64,000 nucleotides of DNA, taken from Mangrovibacterium marinum (lineage in GTDB: Bacteria; Bacteroidota; Bacteroidia; Bacteroidales; Prolixibacteraceae). How positions within the stretch are numbered: position 1 is the stretch's first letter; each line of letters opens with the position of its first letter. Where the stretch lies: positions 264,938 through 328,937 of the forward strand of contig NZ_QAAD01000003.1 in the NCBI RefSeq assembly GCF_003046625.1, read 5' to 3'. The position numbers and the translations under genes are program-made. Shown here one piece after another: positions 7,507 to 17,181 of the stretch. The notes below the pieces were generated by a model, which was not told the origin of the DNA, did no database searches, and saw nothing but the letters and a program-made list of their open reading frames with translations.

Positions 7507-8287
7507 CAGGCATATCAACTATTTGCGCATATCGGTTACCGACCGGTGTAATCTACGCTGCACCTACTGCATGCCGGCGGACGGTATTCAGTTGATGCGC
7601 CATGAGGACATTCTCTCCTTCGAAGAAATTGAAGCATTCGCCCGCCTGGCCATCGCTAAAGGAATTACAAAGATCCGATTAACCGGTGGAGAACCACTGA
7701 TCCGCAAAAACATCAGTGAATTAGTTCGTCGTTTGGCAGCCATTGAAGGCCTGGAGGATTTGGCTTTAACAACCAACGGACTTCTGTTGCCCCAATTCGC
7801 TACAGAGCTGAAAGATGCAGGCTTGCAACGCGTGAACATCAGCCTCGACACCATTAATGCGGACCGCTATCGCCAAATTACCAGAACCGGCGATCTAAAC
7901 GCTGTTTTGGCCGGTATAAAAGCAGCGCAACAAGCCGGTTTCGATCCCATAAAAATTAATTGTGTACTCCTGGGCGAACCGGATGATGAGGTCAAGCGAT
8001 TAAAAGATTTTTGTTCGGATAATGATTTACAACTCCGCTTTATTCATCAGATGGATCTTCAGAACGGCGAATTTTCGAAAGTTGAAGGTGGTGAAGGCGG
8101 CAATTGCAGCCGATGCAACCGGGTACGACTTTTGGCTAACGGCGACGTGAAACCATGCCTTTTTAGCGATTTGGCGTACAACATCGGTCAATTGGGGCAC
8201 CAACAAGCCTTGGATTTAGCCATTGGCAACAAGCCGCGCTCGGGGACATTCAATAAGTCCGGTGAATTTTATAATATCGGGGGATGA
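7490..8287 (+). CDS. moaA: GTP 3',8-cyclase MoaA, internally shortened form
   Basis: Radical SAM enzyme that converts GTP to 3',8-cyclo-7,8-dihydro-GTP, the first step of molybdopterin synthesis. Seen: the CxxxCxxC cluster as C20, C24, C27, the GGEP motif (RLTGGEPLIRK), a C-terminal second cluster C206-x2-C209-x13-C223 in NCSRCNRVRLLANGDVKPC, and the C-terminal double glycine (YNIGG). At 265 residues it is 60 or so shorter than the usual 325-335; the missing part lies before the second cluster, where E. coli MoaA has its first C-terminal Cys at about 257 against 206 here. Both clusters are intact, so it is probably active. Confidence 0.9.
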   Translation: MLDRFNRHINYLRISVTDRCNLRCTYCMPADGIQLMRHEDILSFEEIEAFARLAIAKGITKIRLTGGEPLIRKNISELVRRLAAIEGLEDLALTTNGLLLPQFATELKDAGLQRVNISLDTINADRYRQITRTGDLNAVLAGIKAAQQAGFDPIKINCVLLGEPDDEVKRLKDFCSDNDLQLRFIHQMDLQNGEFSKVEGGEGGNCSRCNRVRLLANGDVKPCLFSDLAYNIGQLGHQQALDLAIGNKPRSGTFNKSGEFYNIGG

Positions 8288-8404
8288 GTTGTGAGTCGTG
8301 AGTCGTGAGTAACGAGTCGTGAGTAATGAGTCGTGAGTAATGAGTAATAGGAAGAAAAGTAAGTAGCTTTGTTTTTCAATCTCAAGACTCAAGACTCAAG
8401 ACTA
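8284..8404 (+). repeat. Two period-7 micro-repeat arrays between moaA and moaC
   Basis: 8284-8348 is nine to ten 7-base units of GAGTCGT/GAGTAAT type, overlapping the moaA stop codon. 8382-8404 is three units of CTCAAGA. The second array is partly complementary to the first (GAGT/ACTC). The arrays form most of the 139-base gap in an otherwise tightly packed operon. Confidence 0.85.
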
Positions 8405-8426
8405 CTAAATTTAAATATGGAATTTT

Positions 8427-8879
8427 ATGAAAAAACTAACACATATCGACGATACCGGAAGAGCCAACATGGTAGATGTTGGCCATAAAAGCCAACAGAG
8501 TCGTTCGGCCACCGCGGAAGGCTTCATTAGCTTGAATGCTGAAACCGTCAAACTAGTTGGAGAAAATCAGATGAAGAAAGGTGATGTGCTCACCGTAGCT
8601 GAAATTGCCGGCATCCAGGGAGCCAAACGAACCAGCGAGCTGATCCCGCTTTGCCATAATTTGTTGCTTACAAAAGTAGAAGTAAATTGTGCGTTAACGG
8701 CATCGGGCGTAAAAGCAACATGCACTGCAAACTGCATTGGCCAAACCGGCGTGGAAATGGAAGCGCTTACCGGCGTACAAGTTGCCCTTTTAACAATTTA
8801 CGACATGTGCAAAGCTGTCGATAAATCGATGGTCATCTCAAATGTCCGGTTAACTGAGAAAACAAAATCTGACCTTTAA
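8427..8879 (+). CDS. moaC: Cyclic pyranopterin monophosphate synthase MoaC
   Basis: 150 residues, the normal size. Converts the MoaA product to cyclic pyranopterin monophosphate. Seen: DDTGRANMVDVGHKSQQSR at the N-terminus, the conserved LIPLCHN (residues about 72-78), TGVEMEALTGVQVALLTIYDMCKAVDKSM with the catalytic lysines and aspartate, and the closing SNVRLTEKTKSD. Separated from moaA by a repeat-filled gap. Confidence 0.96.
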   Translation: MKKLTHIDDTGRANMVDVGHKSQQSRSATAEGFISLNAETVKLVGENQMKKGDVLTVAEIAGIQGAKRTSELIPLCHNLLLTKVEVNCALTASGVKATCTANCIGQTGVEMEALTGVQVALLTIYDMCKAVDKSMVISNVRLTEKTKSDL

Positions 8880-8891
8880 ATTCAATCCATC

Positions 8892-9827
8892 ATGACGACC
8901 AATATTACGATTCTTTCTGTCAACCGATCCGAGAAAAAAGGCACGATTAAAAAGCCCGTTCCGCAAATTCAGTTAAGCGGAATTGGTGTTGTTGGGGACG
9001 CACATTCGGGGAACTGGCACCGTCAGGTCAGTCTGCTAGCCAAGGAAAGCATCGATAAATTTGCTGCTGAAGCCGGCCGGCAGATTGCTTTCGGGGAATT
9101 TGCTGAGAACATCACCACCGAGGGACTGTTGCTGCATACGACAAAACCTCTGGATCGTTTTGTGGGTGAAAACATCGAGTTGGAAGTCACCCAAATCGGC
9201 AAGAAATGCCACGGCGACAACTGCTCTATTTTCCGCGAAGTTGGCAACTGTGTAATGCCCAAAGAAGGCATTTTTGCCCGGGTTATACGGCACGGTCAAC
9301 TACAAGCCGGTGAGCAACTGACGTATCAGCCCCGATTCATCCGGGTTAAAATCATCACTCTTAGCGATCGCGCAAGCCGCGGTGAATATCCCGACAAAAG
9401 CGGCCCGCAGATCAGAAACCTAAGCCAAAAGCAGTTCGAATCCATCAACCGAAAATTCCTTTTCGACCAAAGCTTAATTCCTGATCAGGCAGACTTATTA
9501 AAAGCAGAAATAGAAGTTGCTGTCAACAACAAATTCGATGTGATTTTCACCACCGGCGGTACCGGCATTGGTCCGCGCGACATCACTCCCGACACTGTCC
9601 AACCGATGCTGAACCGGGAGATCCCGGGAATCATGGAGCTCATCCGCGTGAAATACGGCATGCAGAAACCGGCTGCTTTACTCAGCCGCGGAATCGCAGG
9701 TGTCATCGATCAAACATTAATTTACACCATGCCCGGAAGTGTCAAAGCCGTCACGGAATACTGCAACGAAATTTTACCGACCATAGAACATGCCTTATAT
9801 ATGCTTCACGGAATCGACAGTCATTAA
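8892..9827 (+). CDS. MOSC domain fused to MogA/MoaB molybdopterin adenylyltransferase
   Basis: 311 residues in two parts. Residues 1-148 are a MOSC domain (ILSVNRSEKKGT, GVVGDAHSGNWHRQVSLL, FGEFAENITTEG, KKCHGDNCSIF with the conserved cysteine). Residues about 150-311 are a MogA/MoaB domain with VKIITLSDRASRGEYPDKSG, FTTGGTGIGPRDITPD and the LIYTMPGS end. MogA adenylates molybdopterin for MoeA; MOSC domains bind Mo cofactor or move sulfur. The fusion joins cofactor activation and transfer in one chain. Ends 9 bases from the convergent HTCS gene. Confidence 0.92.
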   Translation: MTTNITILSVNRSEKKGTIKKPVPQIQLSGIGVVGDAHSGNWHRQVSLLAKESIDKFAAEAGRQIAFGEFAENITTEGLLLHTTKPLDRFVGENIELEVTQIGKKCHGDNCSIFREVGNCVMPKEGIFARVIRHGQLQAGEQLTYQPRFIRVKIITLSDRASRGEYPDKSGPQIRNLSQKQFESINRKFLFDQSLIPDQADLLKAEIEVAVNNKFDVIFTTGGTGIGPRDITPDTVQPMLNREIPGIMELIRVKYGMQKPAALLSRGIAGVIDQTLIYTMPGSVKAVTEYCNEILPTIEHALYMLHGIDSH

Positions 9828-9836
9828 CCGGCGGTG

Positions 9837-12800
9837 CTAAGCCGTTGTTTTGCCATACTGGCTTGGCGGAACATGGTAGCGTTCTTTAAACTTTTTACTG
9901 AAGTATTTTAAATCGTTAAAGCCACTGGCATAAGCTGCTTCCGACACATTGTAGCCTCCCGAAAGCAAGTACTGCGCGGCAATTTGCAATTTGGTATTGC
10001 GTAAAAATTCAACCGGGCTCATGCCCGTCAGACTTTTCACCTTATTGTAAAAAACAGTTCGTCCCAAAGCCGTGGCCTTCACAAGAGCATCCACATTAAA
10101 ATCCGAATCCTGGCAGTTCTCCCCAATCAGGTCGACCAGTTTTTTCAGAAATTCCTCATCCTTATTCGTAATCTTCAGTTCACCCTGAAACGGGTTCTTT
10201 TTGTTGAAATATGCCAACACATTCTCGCGCTGCCGGACCAGGTTATTCACCACGGTCAACAAATATTCCGAGTTGAAGGGTTTAATCACATAAGCTTCTG
10301 CGCCGCAATCGATCCCTTCAATCTGCGAATCGACAGCCGACCGGGCCGTCAACATGACTACCGGAATATGGCTCAAGTCGAAATCCTTTTTAATTTCTTT
10401 GGTCATCTCCATGCCATCCACGACCGGCATCATCAGGTCGGTAACAATTAAATCGGGATGTTTTGCTTTGGCCAGCTGTAACCCTTGTTCTCCGTTTTCA
10501 GCCTGTAGTATTTCAAACTCGGGTGACAGAAACGACGCGATATAGTTCCGAATTTCCGACTGATCCTCCACCAGTAAAATCGTATGCTTTTTATCGCCCC
10601 CAACAACAGGCTCGCCACGCATAGGCTCTGTTTGCCGGCGCAATTCCAGCTCATCGACATGCGAACCGGTGCGCACCGGTTCCGAACGATGGTCGCTAAG
10701 CTCGTCGGCCCGAAAATGCTTTCGCCCCGATTTTACGGTAACAACAAAACGACTTCCCTGCCCTTCCTCACTCTGAACCTGAATATCGCCTTTGTGCAGC
10801 TTCATCAACTCGTAGGAATAGGCCAGGCCAATGCCACTTCCGCTTTGCTCCGGATTGTCATCAGCCAAAGTTGTAAACCGCTGAAAGAGCATTGGCATTT
10901 TATTTTTGGCAATTCCCTTGCCTTCGTCTTCCACGATAAGTTGCACCTGGTTCTTTTTCCGGTCTTCGACAATTTGTACGGCAATGCGCTTGCCTGCCGG
11001 TGTAAATTTAAAGGCATTCGATAAGATATTAAACAGCACCGAATCCATTTTTTCGACATCAACCCACACCTTAATTTCGTCGGTATTTTCAGGCAACACA
11101 AAATCAATTTGCTTTTGCATCGCCATCTGCCCGAAATTTTGGCAAATATCCCGCACAAACGACACCAGTTCAAGCTCAGCGATCTTCAGCTTCATTTTCT
11201 GGTTCTGCACCTTCCGGAAGTCCAGCAGCTGATTAATTAACCGCAGCATACGCTTGCCATTACTACTCATCATCTCGATTGGCGCCTTAACAGCAGGCGG
11301 CAGGTCGGCCATTCGTTTCAAATCCTCAATCGGCCCGAGCACCAGGGTTAACGGCGTTCGTATTTCGTGAGAGATGTTAGTGAAGAATTTCAGTTTAATC
11401 TCGTTCACCTTGCGTTCGACTCTCAGGTCGGTGCTCAATCGGTTATATTTCACAAAAATCTTTCGGGAGGTTTCACCAATCAGCAAAGCCAATAAAATGT
11501 AGCTCATATAAGCCCAGCTCGTGCGCCACCACGGTGGCAATATTGTAATATGAAGCTCCCGCGGGTTGTCGCCCCAGGGACCATCCCAGTTGGCAGCTTT
11601 CACTTTAAAGGTGTATTCGCCGGGCGCCAGGTTGGTATAGCTTGCTTTGCGCTCATTGCGCACATTATACCACTGCTCATCAAATCCCTCCAAGGTGTAG
11701 GAATAGCGATTTTTCGCCGGATCGAAAAAGCTTAAAGCAGCATATTCGATGCTGAAACTGGATTGATCATCTGTTAAAACCAGGTCTTTCACAAAATTGA
11801 TATGAGTCTTCAAGGGAGCATCCTCGCTGTTATAATCCACCTCCTCGTTGAACAATGAAAAGGAGGTAAAGACCACCGGAGGTTGGAAAGCCTGAACTTT
11901 CACTTCACTTTCGCGAATAATCAACAAGCCATCCAAGGTGCCAAACAATAGCCTTCCGTCGTTCAATTTACAGCAGGTTCCCTCGGAAAAATTACTGCAC
12001 ATTAACCCATTGTTGGTGTCGTAGTTTTCAAAATCCTTGGTCTGAATATCATAGCGCGAAATTCCGTTCTCGGTACTTAGCCACAGATTACCGCTTGTGC
12101 CTTCCAGTATCCCAAATACCGCATCGTTTATCAGGCCTTCCTGCTCGCTAACATGGCTGAAGATCACTTCGTCATCCGAGTTTTGCATAATCCGGTTCAA
12201 TCCTCCGCCAAAAGTTCCCAACCACATCCGGTGCGTTCCGTCCTCGTACAAATAAAGCAAGTCGTTATAGCTCAGGCTGCGATCGTAGTTTACATCGTAA
12301 AAATAGGACTTGAAAGCCGGGATCGGGTCGCTGATATCGCCGATTAATTCGTTCAGTCCAAAAGTTGTGGCCGCCCAGAGCGTTCCTCCAAAGTCAACCA
12401 ACAGGTAACGCACTTCGTTGCTTGACAGCTTACTGTTGCTTGTTGAAATATTCCGAAACCGCAGGTGGTCGGCAGCCGGATTGTCAATCACATCGATACC
12501 CGATCCGTAAGTTGCGGCCAGGATTCGCCCCTGCTGATCTTCCGTTATACAGTAAATGTTATCGTTGGACAAGGACTGCGGATTTCCTTCCTGATGCCGA
12601 TAAATTTGAAACGACAGGTCCGCATAGTTTCGGTAGTCTTGTAACGGACGGCTGCTGCGAGCCAAACCTCCGCCCTTGGACCCCAACCAGATATACCCCT
12701 GCTGATCCTGAAGAATGGTGTAGACATTAAAGCGCCCCATGCGGCCGCGAGCGGTAGGGATCCCATCGTATTTATGCAGTAAATTAAACTGAGGATCATA

Positions 12801-14231
12801 GACATACAGTCGCCCGGACTTGGTTGCCAACCAAATGTTCTCCCGGTTATCCTGCGCTATTGCACGGATAACATTGTCGCTCAAACTCTCCACTTTCTTT
12901 TCGACCTTCAATTGTCGAAACATCGGGTTGGCAGGCACCAGTTTATTAATGCCGCCATTGAACTGGCCCGTACCGATCCACAGCAAACCCGATTTATCCT
13001 GGGCAACACAATAAGCAATATCGGAGCTCAACGAATTGGGATCATTGGGATCGTTGCGGAAAAAACGAAACTCCTCCTTGTCTTCGTCGAACAAGCCAAG
13101 TCCTCCGCCATGCGTTGCCACCCAAAGGTTTCCATCCCGATCTTCAAACAGAAACTGGCGTTGCAAGTCAACCAACGACTGAATTTCTTTCGGCACCAGT
13201 TGATAGAAAACGGCCTTGCTCAAATCATTTTTAATGCGGCTTATTCCGAAGTCGTCGGTTGTCACCCATAGGTTATCTTCGGAGTCTTCATATACATCAA
13301 CAATCTCTTGTTGCTCCATAAAGCGATTCACCAAGGTCCCGTCCGTTTCGCATATAAACAGCCCACTCGACATCGTTCCGACAATCAATTTACCGGCGCG
13401 GTTAAACTTAACCAGACTCACAACATCATTTAGTCCAGCAACCGATAGCCGTTCAAGTGTGTTATGCTTCACATCCAAGCGAACCAAACCATTCCGTCGC
13501 GTGCCCAGGTACAAATAGTCTCCGCCAGCTACCCCCGAAGTAAAATTGAATTGGGGCGAAAACAGCTCTCCTTTAATCGCTTCATTTTCGGCTGTTGACT
13601 TAGGCTGAAAATAGTTGATCCCGGAAGTCGTGCCTACCCAAACTGCTGAATCCCGATCGGCAATAATAAAACTGATGGCCGGATTTGCCTGTTGCATTTC
13701 CTGTTTAACAGCGATCTCAGCATGACGATAGGGGCTCTCCCCATTCTCCGTATATTTCAGTCGGTATATCCCGGCATTATTGGTTCCCAGCCATATTTCG
13801 TCATCCAATTCCAAAAAGGAGGTCACTTGGGTATTGCGCGGATTTCCCGGTTCCGTTGTTGGAGGAAACGAATAAAAACGTTCGGTTCGTAAATCCAGAT
13901 AATGGTAATGTCCGTCATGCGACGCCAGCCAGATGAAACCATGCTGATCTTCCCAAATGGAAACAATGCGATTGTTAGTTAACGAATACGGATTATTGTA
14001 TTGTGTTTTGTAAACCTTGAAATTGTAGCCATCGTAGCGATTCAGACCGTCCATCGTGCCGAACCACATATACCCGCGACTGTCGCAAAAAATACTTTGA
14101 ACGGAGTTCTGCGAAAGGCCATCGTTCGTATTCAACAGCTCGAAACGCTCCACCTCAACAGCCCAAAGCACGCCGCGAAAGCCAATAAACAGCAGCCCAA
14201 AGAAAAGCTTCAAAAATTGCGTCACATTCAT
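9837..14231 (-). CDS. Hybrid two-component system regulator (HTCS), pectin-locus sensor
   Basis: About 1464 residues from the ATG at 14229-14231; a TTG further upstream at 14276 is less likely. One chain holds a signal/membrane anchor, two seven-bladed propellers of reg_prop repeats (FCDSRGYMWFGTMDGLNRYDG is the first), a Y_Y_Y domain (APGEYTFKVKAANWDG), a transmembrane segment (WAYMSYILLALLIG), a histidine kinase with phospho-acceptor H955 in NISHEIRTPL, an ATPase lobe (SGSGIGLAYSYEL), a receiver domain with D1265 in IVTDLMMP and a C-terminal AraC-type helix-turn-helix. HTCS proteins sense polysaccharide fragments in the periplasm and switch on adjacent degradation genes. It diverges from the GH28 operon, its likely target. 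Confidence 0.96.
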   Translation of the reverse strand: MNVTQFLKLFFGLLFIGFRGVLWAVEVERFELLNTNDGLSQNSVQSIFCDSRGYMWFGTMDGLNRYDGYNFKVYKTQYNNPYSLTNNRIVSIWEDQHGFIWLASHDGHYHYLDLRTERFYSFPPTTEPGNPRNTQVTSFLELDDEIWLGTNNAGIYRLKYTENGESPYRHAEIAVKQEMQQANPAISFIIADRDSAVWVGTTSGINYFQPKSTAENEAIKGELFSPQFNFTSGVAGGDYLYLGTRRNGLVRLDVKHNTLERLSVAGLNDVVSLVKFNRAGKLIVGTMSSGLFICETDGTLVNRFMEQQEIVDVYEDSEDNLWVTTDDFGISRIKNDLSKAVFYQLVPKEIQSLVDLQRQFLFEDRDGNLWVATHGGGLGLFDEDKEEFRFFRNDPNDPNSLSSDIAYCVAQDKSGLLWIGTGQFNGGINKLVPANPMFRQLKVEKKVESLSDNVIRAIAQDNRENIWLATKSGRLYVYDPQFNLLHKYDGIPTARGRMGRFNVYTILQDQQGYIWLGSKGGGLARSSRPLQDYRNYADLSFQIYRHQEGNPQSLSNDNIYCITEDQQGRILAATYGSGIDVIDNPAADHLRFRNISTSNSKLSSNEVRYLLVDFGGTLWAATTFGLNELIGDISDPIPAFKSYFYDVNYDRSLSYNDLLYLYEDGTHRMWLGTFGGGLNRIMQNSDDEVIFSHVSEQEGLINDAVFGILEGTSGNLWLSTENGISRYDIQTKDFENYDTNNGLMCSNFSEGTCCKLNDGRLLFGTLDGLLIIRESEVKVQAFQPPVVFTSFSLFNEEVDYNSEDAPLKTHINFVKDLVLTDDQSSFSIEYAALSFFDPAKNRYSYTLEGFDEQWYNVRNERKASYTNLAPGEYTFKVKAANWDGPWGDNPRELHITILPPWWRTSWAYMSYILLALLIGETSRKIFVKYNRLSTDLRVERKVNEIKLKFFTNISHEIRTPLTLVLGPIEDLKRMADLPPAVKAPIEMMSSNGKRMLRLINQLLDFRKVQNQKMKLKIAELELVSFVRDICQNFGQMAMQKQIDFVLPENTDEIKVWVDVEKMDSVLFNILSNAFKFTPAGKRIAVQIVEDRKKNQVQLIVEDEGKGIAKNKMPMLFQRFTTLADDNPEQSGSGIGLAYSYELMKLHKGDIQVQSEEGQGSRFVVTVKSGRKHFRADELSDHRSEPVRTGSHVDELELRRQTEPMRGEPVVGGDKKHTILLVEDQSEIRNYIASFLSPEFEILQAENGEQGLQLAKAKHPDLIVTDLMMPVVDGMEMTKEIKKDFDLSHIPVVMLTARSAVDSQIEGIDCGAEAYVIKPFNSEYLLTVVNNLVRQRENVLAYFNKKNPFQGELKITNKDEEFLKKLVDLIGENCQDSDFNVDALVKATALGRTVFYNKVKSLTGMSPVEFLRNTKLQIAAQYLLSGGYNVSEAAYASGFNDLKYFSKKFKERYHVPPSQYGKTTA

Positions 14232-14420
14232 TAAATTTAAAAATCCTAAAGTTGAAAAAAAACCGGTCGTCTGCAAAGAATTAACGCGCTAAAATAGCAG
14301 TATCAGCAGTAGGAAACCGAAAGCCGGATTCCGCTGGCACAATGCCTTACAACAACTTCAAAAACAATTACACCCCCTTTATTGGTCAATTTATCGCCAA
14401 TAAAAACGCTCCGAATCAAC

Positions 14421-14428
14421 TATGTTTG
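14421..14428 (+). promoter_or_regulatory. Candidate -7 element of the pectin operon
   Basis: TATGTTTG matches TAnnTTTG in the 254-base gap between the divergent HTCS and GH28 genes, giving a leader of about 50 bases. The HTCS binding site is expected upstream of it but no direct repeat could be pinned down. Confidence 0.4.
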
Positions 14429-14485
14429 CCATCGGTTGAAGCAAGAAAATAAAGTTTAGAATTTATCGCCAAAAATTTTTCAAAC

Positions 14486-15913
14486 ATGAAATCGATCAAA
14501 TTAATCATCGCACTCGCATTAATCGCCACCTTCAGTTGGTCGGCAAAGGCCATTCAAGACGAAAAAAAGTGGGCCGAGATCTACCAAATAGTCGATCAGA
14601 TCCAGGAACCCGTTTTCCCGGATAAAACCTTCAATATTGTTGATTTTGGTGCTAAAGCTGACGGCACCACCCTGAACACCAAAGCAATTGACCAGGCGAT
14701 CGTTGCCTGCACCGAAGCCGGCGGAGGTACCGTTCTTGTTCCGGCAGGAACTTTCCTGACCGGTGCAATTCACCTGAAGAACAATGTAAACCTGCATGTA
14801 TCCGAAGGTGCAACCTTAAAGTTCTCAACAAACCCGAAGGACTACCTTCCGTTAGTGCAAACCCGCTGGGAAGGAAACGATGTTTTCAACTATTCGCCAC
14901 TGATTTATGCCAATGGCCAGAACAACATTGCCATTACCGGCAAAGGAACCGTTGACGGACAAGGCGCAAGTGATAACTGGTGGACCTGGAAGGGCTCGTC
15001 ACACTACGGATGGAAAGAAGGAATGCCCAGCCAGCTGGACGAAGGCCGCGGCCGCCCGGCATTAGACAAATGGGAAAGCGAAGAAGCCCCCTTGTTCGAA
15101 CGTCAGGCCGGCGATGGTTTTTACCTGCGTCCGCAGTTCATCAGCTTTATCTATTGCACTTCCGTAAAAATTGAAGGCATTAAAATTACCAACTCTCCCT
15201 TCTGGGTAGTACACCCCATCTTGTCGAAAGATATCATCTTCCGTGGTGTGCATATCGAGAGCCTTGGCCCAAACTCCGATGGTTTCGACCCCGAATCATG
15301 TAAAAACGTCCTTGTTGAAGACTGTATTTTCGATACCGGCGACGACTGTATCGCCATTAAATCGGGGCGCAACTCCGATGGACGCAAACCCAACATCCCA
15401 ACCGAGAATATGTTGATCCGCAACTGCAAAATGCTGGAAGGGCACGGCGGTGTGGTTATCGGTTCCGAAATTTCGGCCGGTGCCCGCAACATCTTTGCCG
15501 AAAACTGCGAGATGAGCAGCCCCGACCTGGACCGAGCCATTCGGCTGAAGACAAATGCACACCGCGGAGGTGTTACCGATGGCATTTATGTGCGCAACAT
15601 TGCGGTTGGCCAGGTTAAAGATGCTGTAATCCGCATCAACTGTATGTACGACACCAAAAGTGAAGGCATTGGCGATTACATTCCGATGGTGCGCAACGTG
15701 TACATCTCGGGAATCAAAGCTGACATGACCGGAAAAACGCCCGCGAAATTTGGCTTGCGCCTCGAAGGAATCGACGGTGAAAACAGTATCGAGAACATCT
15801 TCATCAGCGACTGCAACTTCAATGGCGTGAAAAAAGTTGCCCAAATCAGCAACGTTAAAAACCTCCGCCTTGAGCATGTTATTATCAACGGTGAAGAAAT
15901 AAAAGCAGAATAA
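14486..15913 (+). CDS. Glycoside hydrolase family 28 (polygalacturonase-like)
   Basis: 475 residues with a signal peptide (cleavage near SAKA). Right-handed parallel beta-helix enzyme cutting alpha-galacturonide links in pectin. N-terminal NIVDFGAKADG is typical of the fold. The four GH28 motifs are present: NSDG at 263-266, DDC at 286-288, GHG at 319-321 and RLK at 353-355, so the three catalytic aspartates (D265, D286, D287) and H320 are in place. Starts the operon facing away from the HTCS gene, 29 bases before DUF4861. Exo or endo action, or a rhamnogalacturonan substrate, cannot be decided here. Confidence 0.93.
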   Translation: MKSIKLIIALALIATFSWSAKAIQDEKKWAEIYQIVDQIQEPVFPDKTFNIVDFGAKADGTTLNTKAIDQAIVACTEAGGGTVLVPAGTFLTGAIHLKNNVNLHVSEGATLKFSTNPKDYLPLVQTRWEGNDVFNYSPLIYANGQNNIAITGKGTVDGQGASDNWWTWKGSSHYGWKEGMPSQLDEGRGRPALDKWESEEAPLFERQAGDGFYLRPQFISFIYCTSVKIEGIKITNSPFWVVHPILSKDIIFRGVHIESLGPNSDGFDPESCKNVLVEDCIFDTGDDCIAIKSGRNSDGRKPNIPTENMLIRNCKMLEGHGGVVIGSEISAGARNIFAENCEMSSPDLDRAIRLKTNAHRGGVTDGIYVRNIAVGQVKDAVIRINCMYDTKSEGIGDYIPMVRNVYISGIKADMTGKTPAKFGLRLEGIDGENSIENIFISDCNFNGVKKVAQISNVKNLRLEHVIINGEEIKAE

Positions 15914-15942
15914 AGTCTGAACAACAAAGAAATAAATTCCCC

Positions 15943-17166
15943 ATGAAATCGCGCATTGCAATGCTACTGATGCTGGCTGCCCTGTGGACAGCTTGCTCAA
16001 AACCGGTTGGCACAACCATCACCAACCCGCTTAACCAAAAAGTTAACGAGTTAACGGTTGAGATAACGACTCCCGAAATTTTACAGGCAGCCGCCTCGAT
16101 GGAAAGTTTTAAACTGATGGACGGCGAAACCGAAGTGCCCTACCAGCTCATCGCTGAAGGCAATCAAATTCAGTCAATCCTGGCCTTGGTCAGTTTTACG
16201 CCTGCCGAAGCTAAATTCATCAGCATCGTTGCCGGCCAGCCTGCTGAGTTCCCCAAGAAAACACACGCCGAGATTTCGATCAAAGAAGGTGGCGACTGGA
16301 AATGGGTAACCAAAAGAAATGGCAACGAGCAGTATGAATACGAAGGTGGCGACTGGAAAAAAATAGCGTCACTTTGGGTCGATCCCAAACATACCGATCA
16401 CTCGTTCGACATTCGTTATGAAGGACCGGGTTGGGAGTCGGATAAAATTGGCTACCGCTTTTACCTGGACTGGCGAAATGCGGTCGATATCTTCGGCAAG
16501 AAAGTGGACTCGATGGTTTTGCCGCAGGTTGGCCTTGATGGCTTCGATTCGTACCACGAAATGAGCGACTGGGGTGCCGACATCATGAAAGTAGGCAAAG
16601 CGCTTGGTGTCGGCACAATCGCACATTGGGCCAACGCACAGGCCAACCGCGTTGCCCTAACCGACAGTTTGTATTCGGAAGTGACCATGGACGGCAGCCT
16701 GCAGTCGAAAATTACCACCCGCTATATGGGCTGGCAGTTTGACGGAGGTAAAACCGACCTGACTTCGCAACTGACAATCAACGCAGGAAGCTACCTGACC
16801 AAATGTGAACTGACAAGCAGCAAGCCGGTTGATAGTCTGGCAACAGGAATCATCAAGATGCCCGACACGGAAGTATTGAAATCAGCAGACGAAACCGGTG
16901 ACTGGGCGTATTACGCGACCTTTGGTGTTCAATCGCTGAATAAAGATAACCTGGGCTTGTTCGTTTTTTATCGTAAAAGTCAACTGGAGTTGTTAACCGA
17001 AGATAAGCTCAACCACGTTGTGGTGCTGAAACCGGAGAATAACCAATTAACGTACTACTTCGGTGGCGCCTGGGAATTGGATTCGTCCAAAATGGATTCG
17101 ATCGATAAATTGAAAAATCTCTTAGACCAGCAATTAGCCTTGCTAAATGCCGGACTGATTCAATAA
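15943..17166 (+). CDS. DUF4861 family lipoprotein
   Basis: 407 residues. Signal peptide with lipobox LWTAC (C18). The body is beta-rich and contains SLWVDPKHTDHSFDIRYEGPGWESDKIGYRFYLDWRNAVDIFGKK, and SYHEMSDWGADIMKVGKALGVG, as in the DUF4861 family found in pectin and ulvan utilisation loci of Bacteroidetes. The biochemical role is not established; some members may act on unsaturated or substituted uronides. Position between two GH28 genes suggests a surface or periplasmic step in pectin breakdown. A strong terminator-like hairpin follows at 17182-17238. Confidence 0.75.
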   Translation: MKSRIAMLLMLAALWTACSKPVGTTITNPLNQKVNELTVEITTPEILQAAASMESFKLMDGETEVPYQLIAEGNQIQSILALVSFTPAEAKFISIVAGQPAEFPKKTHAEISIKEGGDWKWVTKRNGNEQYEYEGGDWKKIASLWVDPKHTDHSFDIRYEGPGWESDKIGYRFYLDWRNAVDIFGKKVDSMVLPQVGLDGFDSYHEMSDWGADIMKVGKALGVGTIAHWANAQANRVALTDSLYSEVTMDGSLQSKITTRYMGWQFDGGKTDLTSQLTINAGSYLTKCELTSSKPVDSLATGIIKMPDTEVLKSADETGDWAYYATFGVQSLNKDNLGLFVFYRKSQLELLTEDKLNHVVVLKPENNQLTYYFGGAWELDSSKMDSIDKLKNLLDQQLALLNAGLIQ

Positions 17167-17181
17167 TTTAGATGCAAGAAC

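Noticed and set aside
14232..14276. TTG start extending the HTCS protein by 15 residues
   Set aside because: An ATG at 14231 gives a normal signal/anchor sequence, and TTG starts are rare here.
15296..16015. Minus-strand open frame of 239 codons opposite GH28
   Set aside because: Lies opposite two well-supported genes and crosses their boundary; no domain visible.
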